Assembly: GCA_949317995.1 (NCBI GenBank)
Contig: OX439050.1
Coordinates: 22,336,061-22,400,060, forward strand
Length of the DNA: 64,000 nt
Direction: 5' to 3'
From: Acholoe squamosa
Taxonomy: Eukaryota; Annelida; Polychaeta; Phyllodocida; Polynoidae
Position numbers and translations under genes: made by a program. Under the pieces are notes generated by a model. It was not told the origin of the DNA. It saw only the letters and a program-made list of their open reading frames with translations, and made no database searches. The first letter of the stretch is position 1, and every line of letters starts with the position of its first letter. Of this stretch, positions 10,557 through 23,300 are shown piece by piece.

Positions 10557-11650
10557 ACATTGTGCAAATTTCTCCACCACAGCACCCTGTGACATAGTTC
10601 TCAGGACTACCACTTACAATCCCCCCCTCCCCAAGAACCCCCTGCTGCACCAGTAACAGCAGCAGTGGTGGCCAGTAGGCACACTTCTATTAGTGGTGAT
10701 ATATGGGTGTGGACCTTCCCTCTCCCACATACCCAACCCCCCAAGAGCCCATTCCTTGTGCCCTCTACTACTCAAATCTCCCTACTATGGACCATTCTGG
10801 TCCTAAGGGGCCGGGCCTTCGGGGACTGAATGAGTAGGGGTGGGCAGTGTCAGGGTGGGGGTTTGGTCCCGGGTTTGGTACCTGTGTGTAACATGTTTAG
10901 CAAATAGGTTCTGGAGGACAGTATGCTTGGGGTGGGGGGGGGGGTGCCTAGGTGGTGCTGTCAGTAGTGGCTACAGTGGTGCTGCTTGGACAGCAATGCT
11001 TGGTGGGTTCGGTTGGTAGAAGGAGTTGATGGGTATCATTCCCGGGGCATCATTCCCTGCCCCTCCTTACATGCTTCCAGTATTCCAAATTCCCCATTTT
11101 TACTATCAGTAGAATATTGTAAGGGTTCTCTTACCCTCCACTCCTTATCCCATCTCCCTGTACCCAACACAATTTGTCAACCCATTATTTTCCCCTCCCT
11201 TCTTCCAATCCCACCTGGGGATGGGGTGAGGGTTAAGATCTCTCCTCCACACTTTCCCTAGTCCCACTTCCAACATGGCCCCCTACCCCATTTACCCCCC
11301 TCCCCCATTCTTCCCCAGCCTCACTTAGCCAACTCTACCCCAGAGAACAGAGGGTTTGTGTCCTGTTCCCTGAACACCTGAGGGTACATATTTACCTGTC
11401 TGCTACTCCCCTCCACACCTGTACAATCCCATGCATACCCCTCCCTTCCCACCTTGGAGGGGATAGTATACAAGGATGACTCTGCCACTGAAGGAGCCTA
11501 TGACTCACTATACTTAATACGGTCATCACCAACTAATGCTACAAAAAGCTATATGATATAGAATTACACCTTGATTTTTAGTTTCCCTCTGAAACTCCAC
11601 CACAAGTTCTTTTTTTTCTCTGCTGAAATGTGAAATGGCGACTTTCCCTA
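10557..11650. other. no gene recognised; C-rich tracts
   Basis: Pyrimidine-rich DNA with many CCCTCC and CCCACC runs (11050-11480). I see nothing else that can be supported. Confidence 0.4.
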
Positions 11651-11925
11651 CTTGCAGGACAGGCACACTCTGGGAGTCAGCGACAGATGTCCTACACTAC
11701 TTATCATTATTCATGGGACCTTCGGAGATTCAAAATGGTATACCCACTCACTGACTCTATATAAATCTGCCGTGATCAGCGATCTGGGATTCCTATTAAT
11801 TTACAAAACACTAAGTACAATTGCACATCCCATCAAGTCGACATATCTACAAGTATAGACTCTAGAAGAGGAAGCAGACGTCAATTCTACAAGTTGCTGC
11901 TGCTCCAGACGACAACTTCAAAAGT

Positions 11926-12446
11926 GAAATCGATTTCCCGCCCTTTCCTGCAGCGCCCACTTTGCTTTTTACCCTCACTCGGGAGGAACCAGCCCCAAGG
12001 GCGCAGTGCATCTTGTGGCAGGGGCAGACGACATCTATCTACAGAACTCTGGGGGTTTCCCGCCATTTTGTTACTCACATATCCATGATTCATATCCATG
12101 TAAACAGCCAACCGAGGAAGTTATTCTCATAGTTCAGGAAATGCCAACTCAGCAGTATAAAGTGGGAATGATGATAAGGCTTTTATCCAATGGGACTCTT
12201 GACCTATACCAGCGACTTGAAGACTTGCAGAAAAAAGCAGACGGCAAAGGGAAGAAGATTCAAATGGAAGGCAAAAAGAGGATCCAATACGGACGAGATG
12301 AGTTGATAGGGAAAGTTGAGAGGGTGGTCCTTCAGCCACCTTCCCCTCTCTTCTACCAGTGCCACGTCACCCCCCCCCCCCCCCCCAGGCATCAACCAGG
12401 TAACCAACCGACCAGCAGCAGTTCAGCAACGCTCACGGGCAGGTAG
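11926..12446 (+). other. longest non-repeat open frame, unidentified
   Basis: One forward frame stays open for 172 codons and closes with TAG at 12444. Its central part reads as an ordinary mixed-composition peptide (EVILIVQEMPTQQYKVGMM, then YQRLEDLQKKADGKGKK, Lys-rich and possibly helical), while the end is a poly-Pro run made by a C-homopolymer at 12370-12386. There is no ATG near the start of the open stretch; the first in-frame Met is well inside. A consensus donor CACAG|GTAAGT lies at 12461, after the stop. A frame this long is expected about once by chance in a window of this size, so coding is only a possibility. No family recognised. Confidence 0.2.
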
Positions 12447-12461
12447 ACAGCCCCACAGGTA

Positions 12462-14160
12462 AGTTATACAATTTCATTTTAAAAGCCTTTTTTTTATCTT
12501 TCTTTTTTTCCTGTAGTAAAGGGATCCCACGATTCCTTTCCAATGGTTTTTATCAGTAAGTAAATCATTCAGTAACTACCAAAGGAGCGTGGTTTATTCA
12601 GGTAAGTAAGTATACCTTATGCCGATTTTCACTTAATTTGCCCCAGTAGGTTTTACCATGCAAGATTAGCCAAGGGGGAAGGGGAGTTTCCTGTGCTTGG
12701 CACCAACTTGGGCGTCCTTCCCCAGTTTCTGTAATCTCCCCCTTTATCGCCCATGGATGCTTGGGTGTAATTGGAACATAGGTCCACTTACTGGGTATTT
12801 TAAAACTCTGCTCTATTCTGGACGCTTGTTTGTTTTCTCAGGTGTCTCCATTCCTAAACATATTGTGTTTTCTTCTTGTGTTTTTTTTGTGACATTTTTC
12901 TCTGTAGAGAAGAAGGGCAACACTATACCTTCCTTCCCGCCCACTCCTGGTGGGGTGGCGCTGTGGGTAATCCCCATGTCCTATTATTCCTGGTCCCTTC
13001 TGTTAACGATGGATCATTCTGTCCTTCAGCCCTTCCCAGTTCCCTCTCCCAACCTTCCTTCTCCTTTGCATTACTCACTTTCCTACCTCCTGCCTTGGCC
13101 CCCGGTCACCCCCACACCCTTTGTCACGTCCAATTCATTCCTTAGAGGTGTGGCCTATATGACCAGTTCTTTTTACCCCCAAGCATTTTACCCCACCTTT
13201 TAAACCAATCTGGGTAGGTTGTTTTTACCTTCCTCCCCTGCCCATGCCACTTTGGTGTGATTTATGAAAAATGGGAGTAGATTGGTGTTTGTAGCTCCAC
13301 ACTTGGCTGGCAGCCAGTGGTCGGTCCCCTACAGGGCAGTTTGGGATTGCACTATAAAAAGGATGTCATCAAAATAACTGTGCACTTCCCGTCCCAATTC
13401 CTTGTATTTACAGTGGTTCACTGTTCAGTTTACTATGCTTGGTAGGTTTAATAGTTATTTTTAGAGCGTTACTTACTGTAAGTGCCGTAAGGGAAGTGAG
13501 GCACAGAACTAGTGCAGGCAGAGAAGGGATAAGGTGGGATGGTTATCCTCCTGATTTATCCTGGGACCAGCGGCTGCGCTGCTGGATAGTGGCGTGCGAA
13601 AGTTGACTCGTTCGTGCCCCTACCCCCCCCCTACAGTCAGTCCTATGTCAATACAAACTGGGCCAAAAAACATCAACAAAAACGCCAAACTGATTAAACT
13701 GATAGCTCTAAGAAACTGCTATGTTTGAATGGCCTGAGACTGAACAAACAGTGTCCCTGACACTGAACAAAAACAGTGTCCCCAGGTTGAACAATTTAGC
13801 TCCACCTTACGCCCAAGGCATTGCGTTCAGCACTTGCAAGATGTTGCAGTTTGCACTGGGTGACTTTCGCTGGTTATACAACTGCATTTCTCATAAGAAC
13901 ACATAGCCAACTACGGGAACAGTTCAACATCGACGCCGACCAATAGCTGCCTTGCCGTCTTGTATATATCGTGGAAACAGCCTCCACCCCCTATATCCCC
14001 CACCAACACCCTACTCACACCCACACACATACACTCTGTTAAAACAGGGAAGTCAGTCTCTTACTAAGTTCAGAGGTGAATCTGCTTCAAGCCCTCCACT
14101 CCCACACACAACAAACATCCTTTATCACCTACCCCTTCACCCTTTTGCTGCCACATTGTG
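12462..14160. other. no gene recognised
   Basis: AT/pyrimidine mixed DNA with several splice-like CAGGTAAGT strings (for example near 12600) but no frame with recognisable protein character. The 168-codon forward frame at 12697-13203 is Pro/Phe/Ser-rich and driven by pyrimidine tracts. Confidence 0.4.
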
Positions 14161-14335
14161 CATTTATGCATCATTTCATGCCAATCCTGCAGGATTGATA
14201 TATTCCCAAAGAGTCAGCATGATGCACCAATGCAGTGTTGGCAAGTAGAGTGGCCAGCACTGCATTGGTGCATCCCAATGGCCAAGGAGCATGAACCTGA
14301 AGGCATCATGATCCTGCCCTTAAAGAGCTAAGACA
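14160..14335. repeat. palindromic TGATGCACCAATGCAG family, hairpin locus
   Basis: GATGCACCAATGCAGTGTTG at 14221-14240 (arm to 14242) and its complement at 14253-14274 form a 22-bp stem with one G:U-type mismatch and a 10-nt loop. The hairpin is followed by CCCTTAAAGAGCTAA, a shared terminal block of this family. It is non-coding. A MITE or foldback element is the likely nature. Confidence 0.7.
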
Positions 14336-14490
14336 AGGACCATCCCCTTCGTAACTTTAGCCTCTGTCCCAATGATTTCTTGTAGAGTGAGCATTTTACT
14401 GCCCATTCCCACACAGAGCCCCAATCAAGGCCAACACTTCTAAACCCATTCTTTCCCTATCCTAATTTTAATTTTTAGTCAGAGGAGACA

Positions 14491-14995
14491 CCCGGCCCCT
14501 GCACTCTCCATTAAAAGGGGACATCACCTGCGTTCTCAGTTTTCAAAAGGACCCCCTTATCCACTGATTTTGAGCCAAAATGAGACCCTTTATTTCAGAA
14601 AAACACTGACTTTCTGAGCCTCCAAAATACCCCTTATTTTCAAAAACACTGACAAGTTTTAGCCTGGTGAAGGCTAAATGAAATGGGGATATCTTTTAAG
14701 ATAGAGGATACATGTAAATAATTAATTGCAATTTGGGATGAAGAGAGCTATTAACTAAGTGGAATTCTTTAACCAAAACCAACATTCTTAGGAAAAACAC
14801 CCCTCATTTTGAAATCCATGGAGATTCCTGATATAAAATTGACCCCTTATTTCAAAATTCATGGTGATTACTAGAGAAAAAGACCCCTCATTTTCTATTT
14901 CAAGGACATTGGGAGTGCTTAAAAATTGACCCTTATTTCGCGATTTTTGGAACGCAGGTGACGTCCCCTAAGGGTATGAGGTGCAGGGGCTAGGG
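14491..14995. mobile_element. hAT-like MITE, family C, copy 1
   Basis: The left end CCCGGCCCCTGCAC is mirrored at the right by GTGCAGGGGCTAGGG. A second inner pair, GGGGACATCACCTGCGTTC and GAACGCAGGTGACGTCCCC, reads inward from each end. The interior is a series of degenerate modules of the type GACCCCTTATTTCAAAATTC. Flanking 8-mers are similar but not identical, so the superfamily call rests on the copy at 21 kb. Confidence 0.7.
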
Positions 14996-17900
14996 GAGGC
15001 ACACAGAGGCCATTCTGGGATCTACAACTGGTACTGAATAGAACACGGTTTTTATATCCATTGCCTGGCTCCTATTGCCTACCTAAGGTACTTTCTGTGC
15101 CAGTTGGTTTCTGGGGTGGATTGATGGTTTAGGCTATGACCCCACTTTAGACCCATGTATAGGGCGTCTACTGTGGGCGAGATGGGGATATTTCATACAA
15201 GAGCACCCAGGTCAGAGGTCCTTTTATTCTGATGTATGATTGGATCAGATATTGGATACTAGAATAAACCCACCTAGATTGCCACATTCAGAAAGCAAAA
15301 CACAATGAAAAGTAAAAAGAAAAAGGGCAAAGGAATGTATTCAATCTGTCTTGGAAAATCTAATTCAAACCTAGCCATAATGCAGTTTTGTGAGCTTTTC
15401 TCCCAACAGAGAATAGACCTTTGGCCAAGTATAATTGGTACTTGATTATGTCTTTTTATTTGTGTTATTGTGCTCCATTACGCCCACTGTTTCCCAAGGA
15501 CACCCAGCTCCCTCCACACAAACATATCCCTAACCATTGCCAATGGAAAACAAAAAAAGAAGATAAAAGACATTTATTATATTCACAACACACCTCTTAC
15601 AGAATCTAGACCTGACTCACATTCTTTTAGATCTGTGCACAAACAAAGAAAATAAGTAAAGAAAAAATTTAAAAAAGAAAGAGACAGACATAGGGGACAT
15701 AGTAGGATGTATTTGGCGCCCAGTCTGTTCTGACAAAACATCCCGTTTCCTTTGGGTGTTCCCCAAGTACAAATGATCCTCCCCTTCCTGCTCCTCCCCC
15801 TTTTATCTTATGTTTGAAGGCTAATACTAGTCATATAGTTTGGAAATATTTGTCCTTACTGAAGGGAAAGATAAGTTTTTTTTTGTATCTCTTTTTGATC
15901 TCACCCCTCGGGGGGGGGGTGTTATTGTTTTTTTTTCAATTTCTTTTTGTTATTTTACCATGGATTAACACAAAGCTATTAGGAACAGCAATACAAATGT
16001 TAAAGATAAGGAAAAAAAAACAACTAAAAGAAATGTTGGTTGTAAGGGGCATGGAGCCTCCCAACTTTCCAAATATAAGGGCACTCTACCTAAATCTTCT
16101 TTCATGAAGTATACAGTATAACATATTGCTTTAGGTCCCGTCCTTCCCGTCACCTCCCGGGGTTAGACTCTTGTCCAAACAGTCAGCCCCCATCCTACAC
16201 TCTCCAAACAGAGATGCGGCCTCTGTCAGCATATATTAGCCTCAAAGGATGTGCCTGGAGAGAGGATCTCTTCCTCTGTGTGCTCCCCTGATAAACACAA
16301 CCACTAGGTGGCAGTACCAGTATGGCACCCTCCACCCTTATTCCAACACCTAACATTACCCATACTGCACCGGGAGAAAAAGGGAAAAAATATAGCCATC
16401 ATATCATTTCCAGCAACCGGAAGTGAGGATTAAATGGGAGATGCATCCCTTGATGTATGCCAGAAGGAAAATTCCGTCCTTCTATAGTCTAGTTCCCATT
16501 TCAACAGCCTATATTTGTGGGTAGATAACCCATGGGTTTCTGAATATGTGGTCTACTAAGGCGAAGTAATCATAGAGTTAGAAAGACATGAAACATTATG
16601 CTCTAAAAGCATTTCGTGGCGTCAACCACTGAATGATTCGATCCTCAAGTAATCAGACTTTAATAGAAAATACTGGGTCCATAATTCAGCCAGTCGACCA
16701 TTCTGCCAATCGACCTAATCGATTAACAGTCACCCCATGACGTCACAAAGGACCAATCATCAGTTGGTTTCCCGTCACGCCTGATTGACTTCAGCAGGCG
16801 CTGCACTCAGTGAACCCTGTCGGGTCTCGTGTGATCTCGTGCCAATGCACGTGACCCACTTCAACACGAGATTTCAGGCCTCCATCTTGAATATGCCCTA
16901 TTATCGACAACCAGAAGGCCATGAGTGATTTTAGTCCAACTTTTTTTTTTTTCTTGTTGTAGTAAAGAAAGACCACAATAAAATCATCAACTTGTAGGTC
17001 TGAAAATAACTATCAGAAAATCAATCTTGTCCGGAAACGTATTGTCTGTGACAAAAATGGTTGCATTTGAAGCTGAACCATACCTTTTTGATCAAGAATG
17101 TTAATGAGTAATTCTCTGGAACAAAAATAACCATTTTAATTTCTTGCCATTTATCTAAATGATTCTGAATAAAAATATTTTAAAAAAAGAAAAGAAAAAA
17201 AAGGTTAACACCTTAGTATCAACAAATCCTCACTGTAACTTTGGTACGCCTGTACTGACTAAGTTATAGTACAAGTAAATAAAGTTTGGCTTTGCTCAGT
17301 GGCTAACGGTGTATTGATTTCATATTGGTGCCATATTGGGCACGTTGAAATGTCAGTGAATTGGCAGCATTGGCAGGCAGACAGATAGTCCATCAATCCC
17401 CTATATAGGCCAACTGGGACCATCCCTGTCCAATTGCAGCAGACCTATTTCCTGCCCACTATCTAACTGTATAAAATGGCATCAGATGACCGCTGGGCTG
17501 CCCTAGAATCTATACTGACACTATTACAGTATGGATACACTTGACCCCATGGCTTCCCTGTCCCCTCCAGCTCCTACCCATCAATTCCTCCACATCATGG
17601 TCTAGCCCTCCCCTGCCCTTAAATACCTTGCTTCATAAGTCTCTGCAAAGATCCAAATCATTTTCCTGTGACTTTCCCCACCATTGTCTAGCAGCAGCTC
17701 GGGTACCCATTTGTCAGGTCCCTCGAATTGTAGACTATATTTTTACCTTTTATCTCTGGTCTGTGTGAGACCTATACCGATGTAACCCATCCCTGCTTTT
17801 TGTGAGTCTATAATGGGGAATGGAGAGGTGTTGGGTTTGGGGGTTGGTGTATAGTAATAGACCCATCTGCTGAGCTATCCTCATAGCACCAGTGGTTATT

Positions 17901-18796
17901 ATGCCCCACCTACCCCCTCTTTTGCTGAGTAATCATATATTTCTATTTTTTCTTTTTGTCTATACACTTGTTACCCCCCCCCCCACCACCACCACCAAGC
18001 CTTTCCTTTTTCTTCTATATTTTGTTTTGGTTGCTCTGTTTTGAGCAGTCTGTAGATGTGGGTTAGTTCCACATAGACTGGCGGGGAGAGTATGACTCAC
18101 CCTTCCATACCCCACCTTAGCCTTAGGATCCAAGCCAGTTCTGCCGGTATGGAGGAGGGAGTGGGGGTGCCATGGGTGGAGTTCCCTTTCTCTGGTCGGT
18201 CGCCTGGGTTAGAGCTTTGCCATTCCTTTACATGTATACCAGGCCCTGCTGCAGGCATGTAATGTCTAGACTGTTGTGGCCATTTTAGTGTGAGATTCAC
18301 TAGACCTAAAGAAATACCACCTTTACCTGGTCACCATTCACTGTTCTTTTGCACTCATTCTTAAGTTTTACCTTGTCTTTAGTGGCCCAACTCCTGAAAG
18401 TCGTATAAGAAACAAAATGGCCGCGGGTCCATGAGGGCCCCTAGCTTGTTAGGGGAGGGGCCTGTTGCCTGCTGTCGTCTAGCGTCTTTGTCCTTCCCCA
18501 CTGGAGAGTGATATTGTTTTAGATGGGTGGGTGGGTGCTGGGTTGAAAAGATAGGGTGTCAGGTGGGAGCTGGGGGTACCTGGTTGGGTAGGTGGGGTCT
18601 GGGGCACAAGAGTAGGGGGTTTAGAGAAGGAGGTATGTCAACGACCTATAAGGGTCCACTTGTACTCACAAGGGTTGGCTTACACTCACCATGCACATTC
18701 TGGGTACTTGCTATCCTATATTCAGCACCATAACCCTTTACCAAATCTCTGCTTGGTGAATGTTGACCCCAGCTTCTAGGGACAGGTCCGGAGGGG
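14996..18796. other. no gene recognised
   Basis: AT-rich non-coding DNA. A perfect CRE octamer TGACGTCA lies at about 16738 and an E-box CACGTG at about 16849 in a slightly CpG-richer stretch (16670-16880), which could be regulatory. All frames are short. Confidence 0.4.
16301..16314 (+). promoter_or_regulatory. CTCF-like motif
   Basis: CCACTAGGTGGCAG matches the bilaterian CTCF core closely. Sequence match only; occupancy is unknown. Confidence 0.3.
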
Positions 18797-18918
18797 AATT
18801 CAATAGGCGGCACGCCCAGCCATCGGCGCGCGCCCGGACCTGAACGTGCTCGCACTCCAGCTAGAGAGGAGGTGCGCCTGTGGCGCCCGCCGCGTGGCTG
18901 GCGTGCGGCTAATGAATA
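18797..18918. repeat. GC-rich inverted repeat element
   Basis: ATTCAATAGGCGGCACGCCC on the left is mirrored by GGCGTGCGGCTAATGAAT on the right, and the CAGCCA and TGGCTG blocks inside also pair, giving a nearly continuous 120-bp imperfect palindrome. It is the most CpG-rich stretch of the window, embedded in ordinary AT-richer DNA. It resembles a foldback MITE rather than a promoter island. The Arg-rich frame through it on the reverse strand is a compositional artefact. Confidence 0.6.
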
Positions 18919-21006
18919 CCGTGCCGGCATGAATGCTACAGTGTCTGAACAAAACCTTCCACTTTGCCAATAGTGTTTTTACTCTTCTACCTTTTTCTGT
19001 CTTGGCCTCTTTTTTTTTTGTACAAAGATTTCTCTTCTCTAATCCACCTCACTCCTGAAAGTCAGCTTTTCCAGTACAATAGCATTAGCCAGGTGTGTGG
19101 AGTTGTATGAATCATGGTGGTTTAATGGTAAAGGAGTGCCAGATAGCTGCCAACTCTGTATGACCTTAACTTCACCTCTAGGGTTATGTGGGCGACCTTA
19201 AAAAGTTTGGGTTTAAATCAACTGTAGTATTCTAGTAACCAGGGACTCAGGAAGGTTGGGCACAGACACTCACTGAAAGGTAAGTCTTCATTAGAAATAT
19301 CCCTACTTTTCATCCTGTAGTATTTTCTCATGTGTTATGATACGAATAGCACATGAAGTATCCTGTTTTTGTTACTGCTATTACCCAACTGCTACAACAT
19401 TATAACATTAGGAATGAGACTATAAATTTAAGTACTAACTGTCAGCATGATACTAATAAAGATGATATATAGATGAACAAGACACAACAGACACAAGCAC
19501 TAAACAGCAGGTAACACAGCTTGAGTCAGACAAATCCAAGATGGCCAACATAAAACAAGATGGCCGACGCTATGCAAGATGGCCACCAGAGGAAGAGGAG
19601 TGAGTGAGTTCACAACAAAATACAAGCGTCATGTGATGTGTCCATTCACCGATCCCCCTACAGGTATCCAGCGGATATTCTGCGCGCTCGTGTGACATCT
19701 TATCTAACAGCATTAGACTTGTGGTGTTTGCAACCTCTAATACTGTCAGGTAAAGATGTCAGCCGAGTGCGCCTCGCGGCATCCTCACGGTATGACGTCA
19801 CACTGACGCCAACCGGCGTCACGTCAGTCACAAGTACTACAACTTCTTCAAATTCAAGTGTTCACCACCACCTCACCTAATTAATATCAATAATATCAGT
19901 CACGGTTGTCTATGTATTGCTATTATTACCATCAGTATGAATGATTAATGAAGTAATCGATTGGTTAATTAATTAATTAATTAGCGTAAAGATTATTTCA
20001 TTGGTGCTAGCTTTATTATTTGGCATCTGGAGATTGCATCCCATAATGATATTAAAAACTTTGAGAGTCTAGTGAAGCAGCATTGACAGAGAGTAGTGGA
20101 GTAGAGAGTGTGTTTTACTGCAATGCTTTTTACTAAGTAAATTACAGTGCTACTAATAATCTGTAGTGGGAGACTTATGTAAATGACAAGTGTTAATATT
20201 TCTGTTCTGCATGTTTTGTCTGTCTGTGTGATGAAAGTGTGTTTGTCATATGTTTATACTTTTGAATTGTATATTTGGTTAACATAATCCTATGTTTCTC
20301 TTACTGGTGAAGAATTAAAATTACAATGTGCATAAAAAGCTAATTCAGGAAAAGGGTCTGAATTAGCCATGCAGTGGAGCATCCATATTCCTTCTTGCAC
20401 AGAGTGAGAATCATCAGTTTTTAGTGCATCAATTAATCCCAGTCGGATTGAGAGTTTATAATGATTAGATAGACTCTTTAAACTGATTGGGATCAATTGA
20501 TTACTCACATTAGGCTACTCTGGCAGTAGTAAAGTATAGTTAAGTAATAATCGGAAAGACAATCGAAGCCATCATAGAGCCATTATCATTTCTATAAAAA
20601 TGAAGAGAAAAATAGGGAAAGAAAGGAAAAAAGAAAATTCTTAATGGGTTGAAGCATTAGATTTGTGGTTAAAGTTTTTGAAGATATACAGGTATCTCCT
20701 ACCATGGCAGGAGTGTGCCTTTAGTTAAAATACTATACTGAATAGGGAAGGGACTCGCGTGACAGGGCACCCTGGGGGTTGGGTGGGAGCAGAGGTAGTA
20801 GGTGTCCCAGTATACCATAGTATATAGGCACATGCATATATATGCATATACAGGTATGTGAGGCCTTTGTCACCTGGTCATTGTCTACCTGGGTAGTTCT
20901 CATGGAGGTCATGGTCCACTGACCCCTTCCCCTCCCCCTCCAGGTGTCACCTTGACAACCTACATGTCCAGTCACACCCCTATGCGTATATATACACACC
21001 TCCGTC
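18919..21006. other. no gene recognised; possible regulatory patch at 19.5-19.9 kb
   Basis: At 19542-19585 CAAGATGGCC occurs three times within about 45 bp (the third as GCAAGATGGCC), YY1-like. CCCCTACAG at 19662 and CTGTCAG|GTAAAG at 19750 could bound an ~87-bp exon in a CpG-richer context, but no peptide family is recognised. A CRE octamer lies at about 19795 within the short palindrome TGACGCCAACCGGCGTCA region. (TTAA)n is at about 19963. Confidence 0.3.
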
Positions 21007-21495
21007 CCCGGCCCCTGCATTCTATATGTAGTATGTACACCACCTACGTTCCCTCCTTCAAAAAAGTACCATGGAATTTTATGGAAAAAAGACCCCTTTT
21101 TGTGGGAAAACGTTGACCTTTCAAGGTAGAAAAACACCCCTTTTTCTCACAAAATGCTGATATTATTTTTAGCACCCCCCATTTTCCCACATTGAAAATA
21201 ATTTGAGATATTGTCTCAATTAAACAGCATGTATTTCATACCTGTGTGTGAATATTTATTGGCAAAATAAAGGAGGGACATCCCCTAAACTACAGAGAGC
21301 ATCCATGTTCTTCAAATTCAATGGAGTCAGCCCATAAAAACCCCCCTTTCTCTCTAAACCATGGGGGTTATTTGAGAAATATCACCCCTTTTTCTTGATT
21401 CCAGGGACATTGGAATGAGATGGAAAATCACCCTTTTCCCCTGCTTTGGGGAACGCAGGTGGTGTACCTCTACCCTAGGAAGTGCAGGGGCCGGG
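21007..21495. mobile_element. hAT-like MITE, family C, copy 2
   Basis: CCCGGCCCCTGCA at 21007-21019 is mirrored perfectly by TGCAGGGGCCGGG at 21483-21495. The element is flanked by an exact 8-bp direct repeat CCTCCGTC (20999-21006 and 21496-21503). An 8-bp duplication is characteristic of the hAT superfamily, though the terminus is not the usual CAGRG. The interior repeats modules like GACCCCTTTTT and CACCCCTTTTTCT, as in the copy at 14.5 kb. Confidence 0.8.
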
Positions 21496-21503
21496 CCTCC
21501 GTC

Positions 21504-22302
21504 TCTGTTCACTCCCTCTCAAACATCTCCATGTCCCTGCTAAAGCTTCTCCTGGCATTTGTTCTGCAAATAGCACAATTCTGGCCTGATATTGTTTGCC
21601 TCAGTGGGCCCCTTTACACCCATAGTGTCTTCCTGTCTGAAAATAAATATATGGGATAAAACAATGACCCTTCATACACTGCCTGTCCCAAATAAAATGA
21701 ATAGTAAGCCCCAAACCCTCCAAGCCCATGTGTAGTACAACTAGAAGAGGTCAGGGGGTGTAGACCTAACTGACATAGACATGTATAGAAGTCCTTAATG
21801 GATCCATACATGTATGTGCACCTAAACTAGCCTAGCTGAGAGGTTACTTCTTTTACACACATGGACTTGGTGCATGTAGAATGTAGTCTTTTGAAACCAG
21901 TGCAGGGACCAGTGTTAATGGTCATGTGACCTGCAGGGGGAGTTCGCTGGTGCTTGGTCGGTCGGCGTCTTTCACTCCGCTTTTGTCCTTGATCACCCAA
22001 CTGAATCCAGGCTGGTACCAGCAGGTCCCTGGGTTGCTGGTTACTGGAGCATGCAGACATTGTGTCCTTAAGGAATTGATCTCAAAATCAACCTTTTTGT
22101 ATATGATCCTTAGTGTGATTCAGTTTGTTAAAGGAAATATCCAAGGAATAAGCATTTGAAATGAGTTTTCATCAAACTGCATATGAAATTAACTGAGTAT
22201 GTCTCTGGTAACAGTTCATTTTAACACAAAAATTGTTACATTCCAAGTTCCACAGAGACAGCACCTAGTTCTCACATAACCTGACCTAGATAGGGAATCA
22301 CA
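21504..22302. other. no gene recognised
   Basis: Only short unrelated frames are present on both strands. Confidence 0.4.
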
Positions 22303-22305
22303 TAA

Positions 22306-22618
22306 GGGAGTGGCCATTATTTATCAACAGGGAGGGGTGGTGGGTTTGAGGGGGGGCGTAAAATTTTCAGACCCCTCCCGAGGGGGGGGGGCTAAAAAAA
22401 TTTGACCTCTCTTGAGGGGGGGCTAAAAAAATTCACCCTCTTTAGCAAAAAAGCCTGCGCGCTACTATAGATAAAAGAGGGGCGCGAAAACTCTCCGCGC
22501 CTCCGGTGCGGGGGGGGCGCAAAAAATTTTGACTGCCGTCGAGGGGGGGCGTAAAAAATTTCCATGCGTACGCACGAAAACCCACCACCCCCCCTGTTGA
22601 TAAATAATGACCACTCCC
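22306..22618. mobile_element. PIF/Harbinger-like MITE, family B, copy 2 (variant subfamily)
   Basis: It is flanked by TAA (22303-22305 and 22619-22621). The termini are GGGAGTGGCCATTATTTATC and its complement, differing from the other three copies (GATCATTTTTTAAC) at the same positions in both ends, so the two ends have changed together. This marks a distinct subfamily. Interior CpG-rich CTGCGCGCTACTATAG is shared with the copies at 23.3 and 40.2 kb. Confidence 0.8.
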
Positions 22619-22621
22619 TAA

Positions 22622-23297
22622 CCCATAAGTAGTAACCGTGGCCACTGCTTGGTTGGTCGCTTGCTGGGCGGGGTTCGCAATAACTTATATGTAAAGACAG
22701 ATATACTGAAACACACATAGACCTAAATGCATATTTATAAACTAGTCATGACTGTAGCCCTGGTGACCCAGGCTAATTAGGATAATGACTCAGAATTGTG
22801 GGAGTTCCCAGACAACCTCCATAGCAACCTAATTGGCCATTGGGGGTACACTAATGAATGTCAGGCTACAGGGGTAATTTTCACACCTGGGGTGTTGCTG
22901 AATGCCTACCCCAACCTTGTCAGGTGAGAAGATATGGCATGGTGTCAAGGGCATTAAGACACAGTGTCGTGACAGAACACGCAGCAGGCCTTTCTATATG
23001 TATACACACATATGTCTCCCCCGGTGCTATTTATAGCTGCTGGTATTTTCTGCCCATGTGAGGTGAACTCTAGGCAATCAGATAATTCCTTGCAATACAC
23101 ACTGATCTTGATAGCTGTTCTCAGCAACTGTCTTGCTAAACCCCCAAAAAAGAGAAGAGAACTTTGGCTGTAAGCACCCCATAAACTGAGCCCCAGGATA
23201 AAGGTGTCATGTATGGCTGGTTTTACTGGTGTCCCACTCAGGCCACTGTGAAATCATGACACATGTAGGTTCATGCGCCCACAAGATTGCAGTCGCA
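22622..23297. other. no gene recognised
   Basis: Non-coding in appearance. It separates two insertions of the same MITE family. Confidence 0.4.
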
Positions 23298-23300
23298 TAA

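Noticed and set aside
12697-13203. Forward 168-codon frame
   Set aside because: Pro/Ser/Phe-rich because of pyrimidine tracts; no domain, no supporting splice sites, no conserved motif.
18646-18930. Reverse Arg-rich 94-codon frame
   Set aside because: Produced by the GC-rich palindrome at 18.8 kb.
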